Origin: Pogonophryne albipinna
Lineage: Eukaryota; Chordata; Actinopteri; Perciformes; Artedidraconidae
Assembly: GCA_028583405.1 (NCBI GenBank)
Contig: CM053255.1
Coordinates: 35,346,721 to 35,410,720 of the forward strand
Direction of reading: 5' to 3'
DNA: 64,000 nt
Both the position numbers and the translations under genes were made by a program. Positions 21,577 to 32,933 of this stretch are shown here, one piece after another. The notes under the pieces are model-generated. The model worked only from the letters and a program-made list of their open reading frames with translations. It searched no databases and was not told the origin of the DNA. Every line of letters begins with the position of its first letter. The first letter of the stretch is position 1.

Positions 21577-22305
21577 TCAAATACAAACGAATAAAAGAAC
21601 AGGGGAAGACGAAGATGCAGCAGTGAAAATATCTTCCACTGTCATTCCTCCGTGCAAAGCCGTAGAGGCTGAAATTCCTCTGGTGCTGTGCGCTTTGATG
21701 TTCTCCGGGGGATCCACCCCAGAGGAGAAATACGCCTGTGACACAGCCTCACACATCCCGTGTGACAGGCGCTGTGCCGACAGAGGCTGCCCTATTGAGC
21801 GCTCTCTGTAATGCACAAACAGACGCTGGGAACTGCGTAAAGCAGCGGTGCGTGCAATATAGCATGACATGGGACAGAGGAGATGAGATGTGGCTTCTTC
21901 CTCTGATGTGTGAGGAGGAGGAAAGAAGCCATCCAAAGGTATCACTCTCGATCTAAAAGAGCTTGTGATCACCTTTGGCATAAAAACCGGGTTGGGGCGC
22001 AAAACAGCTGAACTGCCATCTCCTTGGATCTGGAGACATGACGGAGCCACAGAGAGAGCAGACCAATCACTCACCCTTTTAGCTGATGTCAGAGCCAAGA
22101 GCAAAGCTACTTTGGCTGACAAGAACTTTAGGGGAACCTGATCTAAAGTTTCAAATGGAGCTTTACTCAGTGCGCGTAACACTAAAGCCAAAACCCATTG
22201 AGGCGCCAAAGCGCGTGACACAGGTCTGAGTCTCTGTGCTCCCCGTAGAAAACGTTTTGTCAGAGGGTGACTAAACACCGTGCTGACCCCAAACCTACGT
22301 GGCAA
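21577..22305 (-). pseudogene. DIRS tyrosine recombinase (broken)
   Basis: This 242-codon frame covers most of the catalytic domain: TSAKRVSDWSALSV (first catalytic Arg), then KAHSTRGISAS (His-X-X-Arg). The expected segment with the nucleophilic Tyr (an RLYLRDVS-like string) lies in another frame just after SSSSP near 21590, so a one-base shift removes the Tyr. A second frame change near 22290 separates this frame from the recombinase N-terminal segment, which is fused to the RNase H frame. The protein is inactive as read. Confidence 0.85.
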
Positions 22306-22658
22306 GATGAAATGGCAGCAGCATATGTTTTGACCGTGCTATAAGCCAAATTCCTGTCCAGCAATGACAGCACGTGAGGCAGGGGGCACGTAACGGGGTC
22401 CAGGCTTTTCCCTGCACACCAAACAGAACATTGTCCATTTGGCTGTGTAGGATGTGTGTTCAGCAGCTGCGTTGATCGTACACCTCCATGGCGATTTATG
22501 TAGGCCGCCGCTGCTTTGTTGTCTGTTCGAATCAACACATGTTGATTGTACAGCAACTGGGCGAAGTGCTGGATTACTCTCCATACGGAGAGTAATTCCA
22601 GCACGTTTATATGGAGAGACATGTGAGCCGGCCACTGTCCCCCCCCTGCCTGCGACAT
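22260..22658 (-). pseudogene. DIRS RNase H end and recombinase N-terminus
   Basis: The frame contains HINVLELLSVWRVIQHF, LIRTDNKAAAAYINRHGG (catalytic Asp of RNase H) and then NLAYSTVKTYAAAISSCHVG, the start of the tyrosine recombinase core-binding domain. It stops at 22260. The upstream reverse transcriptase is missing. Confidence 0.82.
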
Positions 22659-22726
22659 GCACGTTCCTCAGCCTGCGGTGTGTGACGTCATTCTGCTCAG
22701 GGGCACCCCCACAGACACGACGTGGA

Positions 22727-23045
22727 GATTATTATGCAACAAGCATAATATTCTGAGTTGGGAAGATTTAATAAAGTATAGGAACATCGTTCTGGTGTAC
22801 AAAATCCTGCACAATACAGCCCCTCCGCCTCTTAACTCATTGGTTACTCAACGTAACAACACCAGACTGACCACTAGAAGCAGCACACGTGGCGACCTAT
22901 CAGTCCCATTCAGGAAGAGTACTTTTGGTCAGTTTTAATTCTCGGTCACAGCAATACAAAACTGGAACTCTCTACCCACTCAAATCAAAGACATACATAT
23001 CCCACCTTCACAGCTCACTTAAAAACATGGTTCAATGAGAACTAC
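22727..23045 (+). pseudogene. LINE ORF2 C-terminal fragment
   Basis: A plus frame with NIVLVYKILHNTAPPPLNSL, TRSSTRGDLSVPFRKSTFGQ and, after a stop at about 22938, the relic WNSLP, resembles the C-terminus of fish LINE ORF2. It is truncated on both sides. Confidence 0.65.
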
Positions 23046-23178
23046 TGTTAAGAATCGTGGAAAAGGTGGGACCCAAATGCAGACTACAAAAAAGGTAAAA
23101 GGTCTAGAAACAAAAGCGAGCTTTATTTAAAAGCTGATGAACATAAACATGGCAAGAAAAAACATAAGTAGCACAAGG
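23046..23178 (-). repeat. Inverted partial LTR of the 19490 family
   Basis: TGTTAAGAATCGTGGAAAAG and the following 110 bp are the reverse complement of the end of the LTR at 19490-19925. The copy is truncated at GCACAAGGTAG. Confidence 0.88.
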
Positions 23179-23396
23179 TAGGTTTCTGCTCCAGTACTTT
23201 GAGGGTTTGCAACACAAAAAGAAAATGCAGCATTGTGTACAAACACAATGCTGCTTTGTGAAAAACATTCCTACTGATGTATGTACATTAAGCTAGTGAT
23301 CTGCACTAAAGCTGAGGTCAGTTTAGCAGCAGACTTCTGCTTTGTATTGGCATGCACATATATCAAGTCTCTGTAAACTTAACTTAGAGACAGGAC
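23179..23396. other. jup intron, no gene seen
   Basis: No supported feature. It contains the left target duplication GACAGGAC (23389-23396) of the next element. Confidence 0.5.
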
Positions 23397-24816
23397 TAGG
23401 GTTGGGTATCGTTTGAATTTCCACGATTCCGATTCCGATTCTACTTTTCAATTCCGGTTCTTAATTCAGATTCTTTGAGGGGCGGTAAAAAAATGATACA
23501 TGCTTCTATTTATTCGAGAAACTTTTACATAGATTAGTTTACAGTAATATTCACATTAATCAGTCTGTTTATATTCACTGCTATGTAACTGTAACCTGAG
23601 AACCACTGAAGCTACAACAGTGCAACAGTCCAACTTTTAAAGAACCCCCCCCCCCATTTAAAAACAGTTCTTGTTGAGAAAAACAAGCATATCTGCCTTC
23701 TCAGGCATACCGGGAAGAAATGTTTGAACATTTTAAAGTAAAATGCTTCAATCTGGTGCACTTTAAGCAGAGTTACTAGAGACTAGATCTAAGGGGTACA
23801 ACTCTAAACACCGAAATGAAAAAGATCGGTTTACATTTTAATAATCAAATAAGTATGTGAACATAACCAATAACCCATAGCCAATAACAAATACATGTAA
23901 CGTATTTTATTTTTGTTGTTCATTCATATCTTATTTTACTATTTCATTTATGCATATTTTTTTATCTCCAGTTTAAAACGATATGTCTGGTTTACTGTCC
24001 TATAATATACATTGGAATGATTTCAAACCTGTTTTATCCCAATAATTATAAAGGAGTGCCTTGGAAATATGTGTTTACATAAATTGTGATCAAACCGTTT
24101 GAGACCCACTGAGATAACTTAGACTAAAGTGAACTATCTAAACACTCAGAGTCCTTTACCTCACTGAGCTGTAGTTATCAGCCTCAGTCTGACTGGAGAG
24201 GACTCTCCCTCCACATCATTGTAGAAACATCTTCTTCTTCCGTTAGAGCAGCTAGCACCAGATTCTAATAACAACAGCGCCCTCCCTTTCTCCCTCGCTC
24301 ACTCGCACTTTGGCTGTGAGCTGCGGGTGCCAGATAAGCCAACATCCCCCATTTTCATCACTTACGGCGCCCATCGTACAGGGCAAATGAAAAGTGTAAC
24401 CGGGGTGAAAAAGGGTGTTACATTTACTTAATTATGAATGTTGTTACATCAAGGCCGAAAATTAGGATGAGCCCCAACGGTCAAAACATTTGTTTTCCCT
24501 CCCAGAGCTGTCAGCGCAGTGCCTCCACAGATCTGGCGCCCTAGGCGAACATCTATAACGCCAGTGCTACGGGCAGGCCCTGGTCCCAGGTTACGCTGTA
24601 GGAAGTGTAGGTACAACCATAGATATATAACACGTGTTTTTTATATATATCTATGGGTACAACGCTACATTTCCCGCCCCGCCACAGTCATACAGTAGGC
24701 TACGGAGAGCGGCGAGAAACATTTCTTCAGGCATCGAAAAGCGGAACCGAAATTCACATTTCTAATGTGGGAATCTAAATGTTGAAACCGGAACCGGTTC
24801 TCTGTACCCAACCCTA
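23397..24816. mobile_element. Non-autonomous hAT element, 1420 bp
   Basis: The ends TAGGGTTGGGTA and TACCCAACCCTA are exact inverted repeats, flanked by the exact 8-bp duplication GACAGGAC (23389-23396 and 24817-24824). There is no transposase frame. A related internal segment is at 43490-43710. Confidence 0.95.
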
Positions 24817-25111
24817 GACAGGACACAGGGAGAAAGAGTAAGTCTGGCTGTGTTCAAAGTAAAAAATAAACCCACCTATCAACCTTATCAAGCTAAATCA
24901 TTGTTTGTTTAAGCAATATTCACACAGATGTTTACAAATCTGTTAATGTTTTACAGGGACGTACAGACAGTTGAGGCTTCTATTACACTTTCTCATATCA
25001 AGTTGATTCATTTTTTGTGGATCGTTTTGATGACCACAGAATGTGCTGGGTGAAGTGCATCAGTGAAAGGTTTAGTTAACCGATCTCTGCTCCTCTGTGT
25101 CTGTGTCTCAG

Positions 25112-25248
25112 AGTTAGATGGACCTTACCCTCCCTATGGCTACGCTGATATGCCTCTGGACAGCCTGCCACTAGATCCTGATCTCCACGAGACCTACATC
25201 CCTGACATGACCTACGACCCCAGACAGGCCTACCCAGAACCACTCTAA
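25112..25248 (+). CDS. jup: Junction plakoglobin, terminal coding exon with stop
   Basis: This is the last coding exon, entering in phase 1 after CTGTGTCTCAG. It encodes ELDGPYPPYGYADMPLDSLP, followed by a tail rich in Asp, Pro and Tyr that ends YPEPL-stop (TAA 25246-25248). The acidic DMPLDSLPLDPDLHETY pattern resembles the plakoglobin C-terminal tail. It lacks the beta-catenin PDZ-binding end. Three bases after the stop there is a consensus splice donor (CAG|GTAAGG), which coincides with the end of a LINE-tail repeat, so a 3' UTR intron is possible. Confidence 0.82.
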
Positions 25249-25252
25249 CAGG

Positions 25253-25320
25253 TAAGGCAAGTTTATTTATATGGTAATTCAAAGTGCTTTACAAAAATGA
25301 AAAAGGTAATCATATATATA
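25253..25320 (-). repeat. LINE 3'-tail fragment beside the jup stop codon
   Basis: GTAAGGCAAGTTTATTTATA and AATTCAAAGTGCTTTACAAA match the tail of the LINE at 10914-10985. The match begins within a few bases of the stop codon, so native 3' UTR starts beyond it or has been displaced. Confidence 0.7.
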
Positions 25321-25928
25321 ATTTATACTGCACTTAACAATCTGGGATACCAAAGGCAATTCAATAATTCAGTTGATAACTGAATTAATTAGATAAAAAG
25401 AATGCCTAAATCAAGGTAATTAGGACTTTGTCTTATCATATGTAGAACATAATCTCTGACCAGGCTCATATGAAGGAGTTGACTGGACAATGTGAAAGAT
25501 AACAGTGTCCAGCCAAACGTCTGCAGATCTGAGGATCACCGTTCAGGTTTGCCATCTTTGCTAATGTGAGCATGGAATCTCCCCAGCAGAACGAGAGACC
25601 CAAAAGTGAAATATAATGTTCAGTGTTTATTGTTTTACTTATTTTGCAAACACATGGAAACACTGTGGAGTTTGGAAACTCCCCACATGTGATATTTAGA
25701 TACAAAAGCAATGTTATGTTTCTTTTAAGATTAGGTCTGTCACGTTTCTGCTCCATGAAAATGCTCTAACTTACTTACCTTATCAAGGCTTAAACTATTT
25801 AAATACATTGATGATGAATGATACATTTAAAAAAAAAAAAAAAAAAGCTTAACAAACACCACCCAACTCAGTAAATACGTTAAATGTTGACTTTATTTGA
25901 TAATTTTACAGAAAAAAATGCATTTTAA
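25321..25928. other. Downstream of jup stop, no further gene seen
   Basis: AT-rich sequence with an 18-base A run at about 25829. It may be 3' UTR or intron of jup. Confidence 0.4.
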
Positions 25929-26280
25929 CATACTTGTACTTTACTCGAGTATTTCAATTTGTTTGCTACTTTGTATTTCTACTCCACTACAGTTCAGAGG
26001 TACATGGTTTACTTTTCCTCCACTACATGTATTTAATCCCTTTAGTTACTTCACAGATCTGGATGAATGATGTGAAATATAACCAAGTGTTAAATCAGAA
26101 TTTAGTTCCACCTGGAATAAATCCACAAGCTACCCTGCAGTATACAAAGTCATTCAAACTAGCTGCACCTTGAGTAACCCTTTGAATGCAGGGCTTTTAC
26201 TGTAACAGAGTATTCCTACACTCTGGTACTTATACTTTTACTTTAGTACAACATCTGAGTACTTCTCCCACGTCTGGCTG
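25929..26280 (-). repeat. Dispersed repeat R1, copy 1
   Basis: TACTTGTACTTTACTCGAGT to CATCTGAGTACTTCTCCCA is the reverse of copies at 48843-49330 and 62371-62905. Shared internal blocks include TCATTCAAACTAGCTGCACC and CTACCCTGCAGTATACAAAG. No coding capacity is evident. Confidence 0.85.
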
Positions 26281-27067
26281 ATATGTACTTCCAGGTCATT
26301 TCACTCCATTATGAACCTTCTGGAGCAAACTAGACTGAAACCTTCCACTCAATAACTCACACTTGCATTAAGGCGACCTTCTCATTTCCTGGGGAGATGT
26401 TAGACTACGGGGTACTCAGCCAACTTCTCGTGAATATCCCCACGCTCCCTAGAAGCATCTCATCCTGGACTACTCCAGAAAAGTCGAGAGTACAGCCCCT
26501 TTCCAGGAATTTGGTTCCCAGAACCAGTGCTTTGCGTAGAGCTAAGCCCCATCTTTATCTAGTCAGAACGTTTACCAGCCTGGGTTCCTTTCCCCTCCAG
26601 AAGAGGTGAGATCCACGTTCCAAGAGCCTGTCTGTAATGCCAGGGTTCAGCACGCCTCGGTCCAAACCCATCTGGCTTTCAATGCTCCTGACCCCAAAGC
26701 CTATCCCTGCTTCTGGTGGTCCAACATGGCTCTGTGTCATTCATTCCGACGAGCTCAATGGGTCAAAGCCCAGACCCCAGTGTGCTTCAGAGGAATTGGT
26801 TGGTCTATTTCTGAGCTGATGGTTTCTCCCTGATTTCCATATTTTTCTAAGCTTAGCTCACCACATCCACCTCTGTCAGCGCTGTACTTGATACCGATTG
26901 TTATTGATCTTCTAATCCCACTCTGGATAAAGTGAATAAGGGAACTTCCAAAATAATGACACATGTATCCCTAGAGCACTACACTACTACTGTGGCTTCA
27001 ATGCTGTTATATATTTCCTATAATATTTCTGAATCCAGTTTAGAATACTTGCTGTTTTTTGTTGCAG
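26281..27067. other. Unassigned sequence with short frames
   Basis: 26397-26830 is open in several frames on both strands (60-75 codons) and is less AT-rich than its surroundings. I could not assign it; it may be a repeat remnant. Confidence 0.35.
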
Positions 27068-27240
27068 GAGAATGACTATGGTGAAAGAAAACGAAGGAAT
27101 GAGCAAATCACAGGAAGAAAGACTGGAGGAATGGAGCGAGGAAGTAGTTGGAGATTTGAACTTTAAAGGCAATCAGCCCTATCCAACAAGTGGAAAAATA
27201 CCATTTGTCAATCAAGAACATTTAAAAGAGGTTGCTTATT
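27068..27240 (+). other. Candidate 3' UTR exon of jup
   Basis: A strong acceptor (TGCTGTTTTTTGTTGCAG, ending 27067) precedes purine-rich sequence that runs to about 27240, where ATTAAA could act as a poly(A) signal. With the donor at 25252 it could form a 1.8-kb 3' UTR intron. This is inferred from splice-site quality only; no coding potential or transcript supports it. Confidence 0.25.
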
Positions 27241-30058
27241 AAAAAGAGGTTTATTGTTGCTGTAAATGAAAAATGTAACTTTGTTATAATGTTTTACTGT
27301 GGGGTGGAAGTAGGGGGTTGTCTGAAGTTTGGAGGCAGAGTTACACGGGTAATGTTTTGAATCATGCAATTATTTTGTTTATTTTGTGAAATACAGGAAA
27401 CAGGAGGGGTTCAACCAAAATCAGCTGATACTCCTTCTGAAATATTTTTGCATTTCATCTGTAAAGAGTTTCCTAGTTAGAGAACATTTGAACTTGCTAA
27501 AATGTTACAACACCAAGGTTAGTTTGACGTTACTGATGCGATGCCTGTTGCAATATTAGTGTTGTTTCCCCACTTATAGATACCTCATTGGAAACACCCA
27601 TATTAGTCGTAAGAAGTTCAATTTAAAAGTTATATATACTGTAGTTAATATTTTTACATACGTCACAAAAACCTTCACTATGAAAACTCTGAGCATCACT
27701 GAGATATTTGCCCGCATATCACGCATTATTTTACAGGGTTAGATTTTGTCCCTGATGGGCATTACTGCCAATCACCATTGCTACCAAATGCTACCCGTGT
27801 ATCCTAGCCTTTAGCTGCTGTCTTTTAGATGTCTCCTCTGTGTATTTGAACAGTGCACATGTCCCAGGGTGTCCACATGTGGTTGTTGCATGGTAGTATC
27901 GTGTACGCATTTAAATATTCTTCACCTTTACATACTGGAGAAAAAGAATACAAATGCACCGAGTGGATATTCTGTTCAAATGTCCACAGGAAATGGACGA
28001 CAAATCTCTTTGGCATCTTCTGCATAAGACTACACATCCTGTAATTTTCCAGTCAGTCTCCAGTGGAAATGGACTACAGCTCTCTGATCAGTGTGTGCAT
28101 TGTGGGTGCCATGGAGCACACTGCAGAGTAAATATATGGTACCTGCACCGTGCTAACACATACAGTAATGACAAATTGCCTTTGTAGGAGGGTGGGCGTA
28201 TTATAGACATTTGTCGATGACTGTATGTCATTGTCAATGCAGAGGTGTGGGCTGCAGGCTCTAATATAACATAAATAATACTTGCTGCTGCTCACAGCAT
28301 GTATTAAAGATCCAGATTGGTTTGCAGCATCTTTTTCTACCTAGCCATCACATCTTAATACAGTGTACATGGTATGCATTAAAACGTGGACATGTGTGGA
28401 CATGTCTACATATGTGGACAGTTGGGTGAAAAACGCTCTAGGGGAAACCGTGCTTATAGTACAGGCTGCTGTGATTGGCTGCAGTACCAACAACAGCAGC
28501 CTGAGATGTTAAGAAAGCACAATTACAATTACTTATATATTGCTAAAGCAATCTACAACAACTATACTGTTGCTGAATCTGAATATCATTACATTTTATT
28601 ATTTTCAACGGTTTTGGTATACATTTTTTCTGCTCGCATAAAGGCTATTGAAGATTTAAACTGCCCATATTAAAACAAATCAAACAAATGAATAGTGATA
28701 TTCAATATGTATTTCCTTTTCATGTAAATGTGTCTAAATTAAATGAAAACATTTACATATTGTTTAATATGGCACGGAAAACACATGCCACAAAGAAATT
28801 AAACAAATTCAGTTCATTATGACGGTGAATGCGCACATCAAAAGGAAATACATATAACCATGTGATTTGTGTTTAACTTCAACTATTTATCAGATTTACA
28901 TTTAGTCAACTTTCATTCTAGTAAAGGTTTTTTCTTCTTGTTTCATGACATTATTCTCGTTCTTTATTTGGGATATCAAAGAGGCGTTACTAAATATGTT
29001 GCTTTGTTTAAAACCTGTAGTATCATCTGATTGCTTATTACCCCACCAGACTTCTTTCTAGTGCTTTGCCACATTCACTTATCATAGCATAGGGCTCATT
29101 TAGACGCTTCTTGTGAGACTTGTGTTTTGTTTCGGTAAAAAAAAATCATATCGTCAGTTAGCTTAGTTTCTTCCCGTTAAGTGAGTATGACACATTCATA
29201 ATTTATCACATTTTAAAAAGCCCTGAGACAAAAAAAGCCCGTTAAGCCCCGCCGGCGGGGGCTATGGGGCTTACCAGGTTAAGTTGAGCAACCCCTCAAA
29301 AGATCACCCCAACATTGATTGTTAGTTCATTTAAATACCCATCAGTAAGACAGGTGTCCCAATGATGTGCTTTGTCTTCACCATTACTACATATTCATAT
29401 TGAAAGAGGTGTTTCTTTTCTAAATCATTATACAGTACCTATGATTGTGAGTCTGAGTGGTATTTGAACAGCAGGGGTGAGGATGATTGCTGAGAGGAGA
29501 AGGTGAAGCTGAGTAGAGAGAGGAGAGTTTCAGGTGAGTAAATGAGAACAATACTGCCTCCTGCTGGTTCTGTTCATTAGAAGGAAATCCTCACGCAGTT
29601 TTTATCTGCTAGTAAATCATTTTTCATGGGAAATTATTAGCATGAACCAACCCATAATACAATGTGACAATAACATGAAATATTCAATTGCAATATCCCA
29701 ATATCATCATTATGCACTACTTATACATGATACAATATATTTATAATATATTTTCATTTATACGAAAATGTGACTTCTGTATAAGCTATAGCTCTGTTGC
29801 ATTTTTAAATCAAATCACCTACAGAGACATTTTTCGATGTGACATATTTTGCTGGGGTCATAATACCACCTTTCCCATCCTGCACATGTAGTGTAGTATT
29901 GCACAGGGAAAAGAGTGTTGTGGGTGAATGCCGAAGAGATTTCTTTAGTGATGACAATATTTTGTGCTAGATTGTTGTCTGGTTTAGCAGGAAATATACC
30001 TCCTACATTGGAAAATGCATCGATGACGTAGTACCGAACTTTCAGAAGCCCTGGTTAA
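27241..30058. other. Intergenic, no gene seen
   Basis: AT-rich sequence. A GC-rich near-palindrome, AAGCCCCGCCGGCGGGGGCT, lies at 29245-29264. Small frames here have no recognisable features. Confidence 0.45.
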
Positions 30059-30900
30059 ATGGCGAGGTGCGCAGAGGTGGAGACTTGGAAGAGTATAGGA
30101 AGTCAAGGTACGCTCTGCCTCCGCGGTCCGTCCCGAGGTGCTGGGTCGAGGGCGACCCCCGCAGGGACAGGCCGACAGGATCCGTCGGGTTCCTCCTCCG
30201 GTCCACACTCCGGTGCCGCCGCAGCGGAGGGGTACCGGGTGGGGAGCTCCATCCTCCAGAAGTTGACTGGCGGCGGGAGGAAGCGCCTAGGCAGAGAGAG
30301 GGGATTTCTCTGGCCAGGACGCAAGGGCAAATCCTGCCTCTTCCTCCTCCCATCCTTTGTTGGTTAAAACCTCTTTTCCAAATAAAAGTGATAAAATGTA
30401 TTCCAGTTTGAGTGTCTCTGCTTTCCACACACCCACACAGCCACGTAATGTTTTCAGTACAGTTTCCCCACTCGCTGCCCGGGTTGTATCTCCAGTAAAG
30501 GAGGCAGCTAGTGCATGCACGGGTGAGAGTGATAAACCGTGCTATGCAGGTACAGGGACATTAAAACGAAGTGTGAAGACTCCACTTGATGTTTTTCACC
30601 GTTCCCGAGGAAGTGCGCCATGCTGTGTTCAAAGACCTCGGGACAGAGTCGACCCCCATGGGCAAATGTTCCCTTCACGGGACATTTTGCGGCAGGACGG
30701 GTCATCAGGGAATATCACAGCTTTATTGCTGGGGCCCCACAGTTAATGGCACATCCCCTGACACAGTGTTACGGGGAATGGAAACGCAGATGCATGTTAA
30801 CCTCTTCTACACAGCACCCCCGATACCGGGGGTAAAAACGCGTCATCTGCAGGAAACAGCGTCTGAAGGCTTCTTAATATTCAATAAACTATGAATGTTT
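30059..30900. other. GC-rich unassigned segment
   Basis: It is clearly richer in G+C than the flanks, with overlapping open frames of about 100-130 codons on both strands (for example 30067-30411 plus and 30042-30428 minus). An AATAAA lies at about 30381. No domain is recognised. It may be a retroelement end or a retrocopy. Confidence 0.35.
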
Positions 30901-31279
30901 TATATCCATGTAACGGGAAGAAACTCAGCTAACTGATCTTTTTTTTTTAAACCCACAAAGCTAGCGCCGAGCCTCTGAATTAGCTACGATCGAAACAATC
31001 TTTAGGCCGTTAGCACAGAACTCTAGCTACACTGATCAATATACTTATTGGATCTGCACAAACAAGCTTAGATAACATCCTGAGAGTCCACAGATTATAG
31101 AAATATAAGGATCATCACTGAGCGATCAGAACTCGTGACAATGGTTTTCAGATGCTAAATAAAAGTCTAGCTTGTACCTTTGATACCCCGCCTCCGACTC
31201 CCATCTCTCGGCACCACAACACTGCCAAAAGAGTGTAGTTGTTTTTATTTCATATTGCACTACTTAGAACTTGATTGTT
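30901..31279. other. No gene seen
   Basis: AT-rich spacer without supported features. Confidence 0.45.
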
Positions 31280-31450
31280 GAGGCTACAATAAAGATGCCT
31301 GCTTTATTGTTATTGCACAGATTACAGGTACTGAGACAACGCAATGCAGTTTAGCTTCTAACGGTGCAACAAGCAATAAAGTGAAAAGTAATGTACACAA
31401 TGTACAGAATAAAATATAGAATGAATTGAATGATGAATAAACAGTGAGCT
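31280..31450 (+). repeat. Dispersed repeat R2, copy 1
   Basis: TTTATTGTTATTGCACAGAT, ACTGAGACAACG and AATGCAGTTTAGCTTCTAAC through GATGAATAAACAGT recur at 32053-32216. The CAACGAAATGCAGTTT motif is typical of 3' ends of fish retroposons. Confidence 0.85.
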
Positions 31451-32052
31451 TGGGTATGAATCTAGCAGCCTGTGAGCAGTATTAACAGTTAAAAATTAAT
31501 TCGCAGAAATGTAAAGTGATCTAACTAAGTTCTATTCATACAGTATTCTTGACGGGAAGAGCAGTGTAAATGGGTGGCCACATGCCACCCACTTTTCAAA
31601 TGAAAAGCAATATAAATCACACAGTTATTATGCAATAGGCTTTAAAAGCACCATCGATTACCTTTCTCCAATTCAAACTCTTGACGGGAAAAAGGAAGGT
31701 GTAAATGGTTGTATGCATACAAAGGCCATTCAATAGACGTTCAATATATAGTATTCGTTTATTAGTCCCCGAGGGGAAAATGGGTAGCAGCACATCACAG
31801 AGGCATTTAAAAAGTTAAGACAATACATTCTGGAAATGTTCACATCAGGCACCTTCAAGTTAAACAATACTACAGTAAACAATTAACACAGTAAATTCTG
31901 TGGATTAAATCACATTTATTTCGTTAAAAATAAACGAAATATGATTTCCTCCGGAGTCGGCTTGACTCGGTTTGCATTCACAAAGAATGCACACATGTGT
32001 TTAATCGTTAATGTCAGATATGTACCAAGTAAATAGCCTACATTAGTTCCTG
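31451..32052. other. No gene seen
   Basis: AT-rich sequence between the two R2 copies. ATTAGTCCCCGAGGGGAAAA at 31764-31783 resembles a reversed LINE 3' end. Confidence 0.4.
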
Positions 32053-32216
32053 CTCAAGATTAGATTCAACTTTATTGTTATTGCACAGATTACAGGTACT
32101 GAGACAACGAAATGCAGTTTAGCTTCTAACCAGGTGCAACAAGCAGTGAAGTGAAAAGTAATGTACACAATCTACAGAATAACATATAGAATTAATTGAA
32201 TGATGAATAAACAGTT
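32053..32216 (+). repeat. Dispersed repeat R2, copy 2
   Basis: Direct copy of 31280-31450, over 90% similar by eye. Confidence 0.85.
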
Positions 32217-32737
32217 CACCAGCCCCAACCCCCCATGTTTCCTATGCTGTTGGGAACTCTTTGTTTAAAACTAATTGGCCATCGGAATGTGTGGAGTCAC
32301 ATTCCACAGCTCCCCCCCCCCCTCCTGTGATCCCCCGCACACAGAGAGACACAGGGAGATCGCTCTTCTGAAAATGATATTATTTTTCATATAGGTAACA
32401 CAAACATACACAACGAAACCATTTAAAAGCTGGAAATATATACATGGGATGTCACTATGATAATGTGAAAGTTTGATTGAGGTAGCATGGGATTTCATTC
32501 TGATAAGGCAAAAGTGTTATTATAAATATAATACAATATGTACAAAAATCAGTTTTTTCTGTCTTTATCTGTGCCACGCTTCAAAGCGGTTTCTGTCAAC
32601 TACGACACAGAGGGCAACATCACAGGTTCCTCCTCCTCCATGTCAAAAAACAAGCTTAAAGCTTGACTCACGTTCAGAGTAGTTGAATCTTCAAAACTCT
32701 AAATCTATCTAACTATATCTAAATTCTCAATGTTTGT

Positions 32738-32905
32738 CTGTCACTTTACTTCAATCGCAGTCTCCCGCCGTCTCTCTTCGTCTCCCGCCGCCTGTCTTCG
32801 TATATCTTCGTCTCTCTCCATTTCCCGCCGTCTCTCTTCGGTTCCCGCCGTCCCTCTTCGTCCCTCTTCGTCTCTTTTCGTCTCGTTTCGTATCACTCCG
32901 TTTAC
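32738..32905 (+). repeat. Degenerate pyrimidine-rich minisatellite
   Basis: Irregular units of about 10-20 bp built on TCTCTCTTCG and TCTCCCGCCG run directly up to the 215-bp tandem repeat. Confidence 0.75.
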
Positions 32906-32933
32906 CTGATTACCTCACCCCCTCCCTGGTAAA

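Larger units (their letters stand above)
20894..22690 (-). mobile_element. DIRS-type retrotransposon fragment
   Basis: The minus strand encodes RNase H (22260-22658) and a tyrosine recombinase (21577-22305), in the order found in DIRS elements. The left part (20894-21230) holds terminal-repeat-like sequence: CATATAAGGCTTCGCCCTCTAAGG-type blocks at 20900 and 21168 in direct order and an inverted CTTAGAGGGCTGCGCCTATA at 21105. The reverse transcriptase part is absent here; a DIRS RT fragment lies at 35181-36099. Confidence 0.85.

Noticed and set aside
26397..26833. Possible gene from overlapping 60-75-codon frames
   Set aside because: No domain, no splice context and openness on both strands; probably composition or an old repeat.
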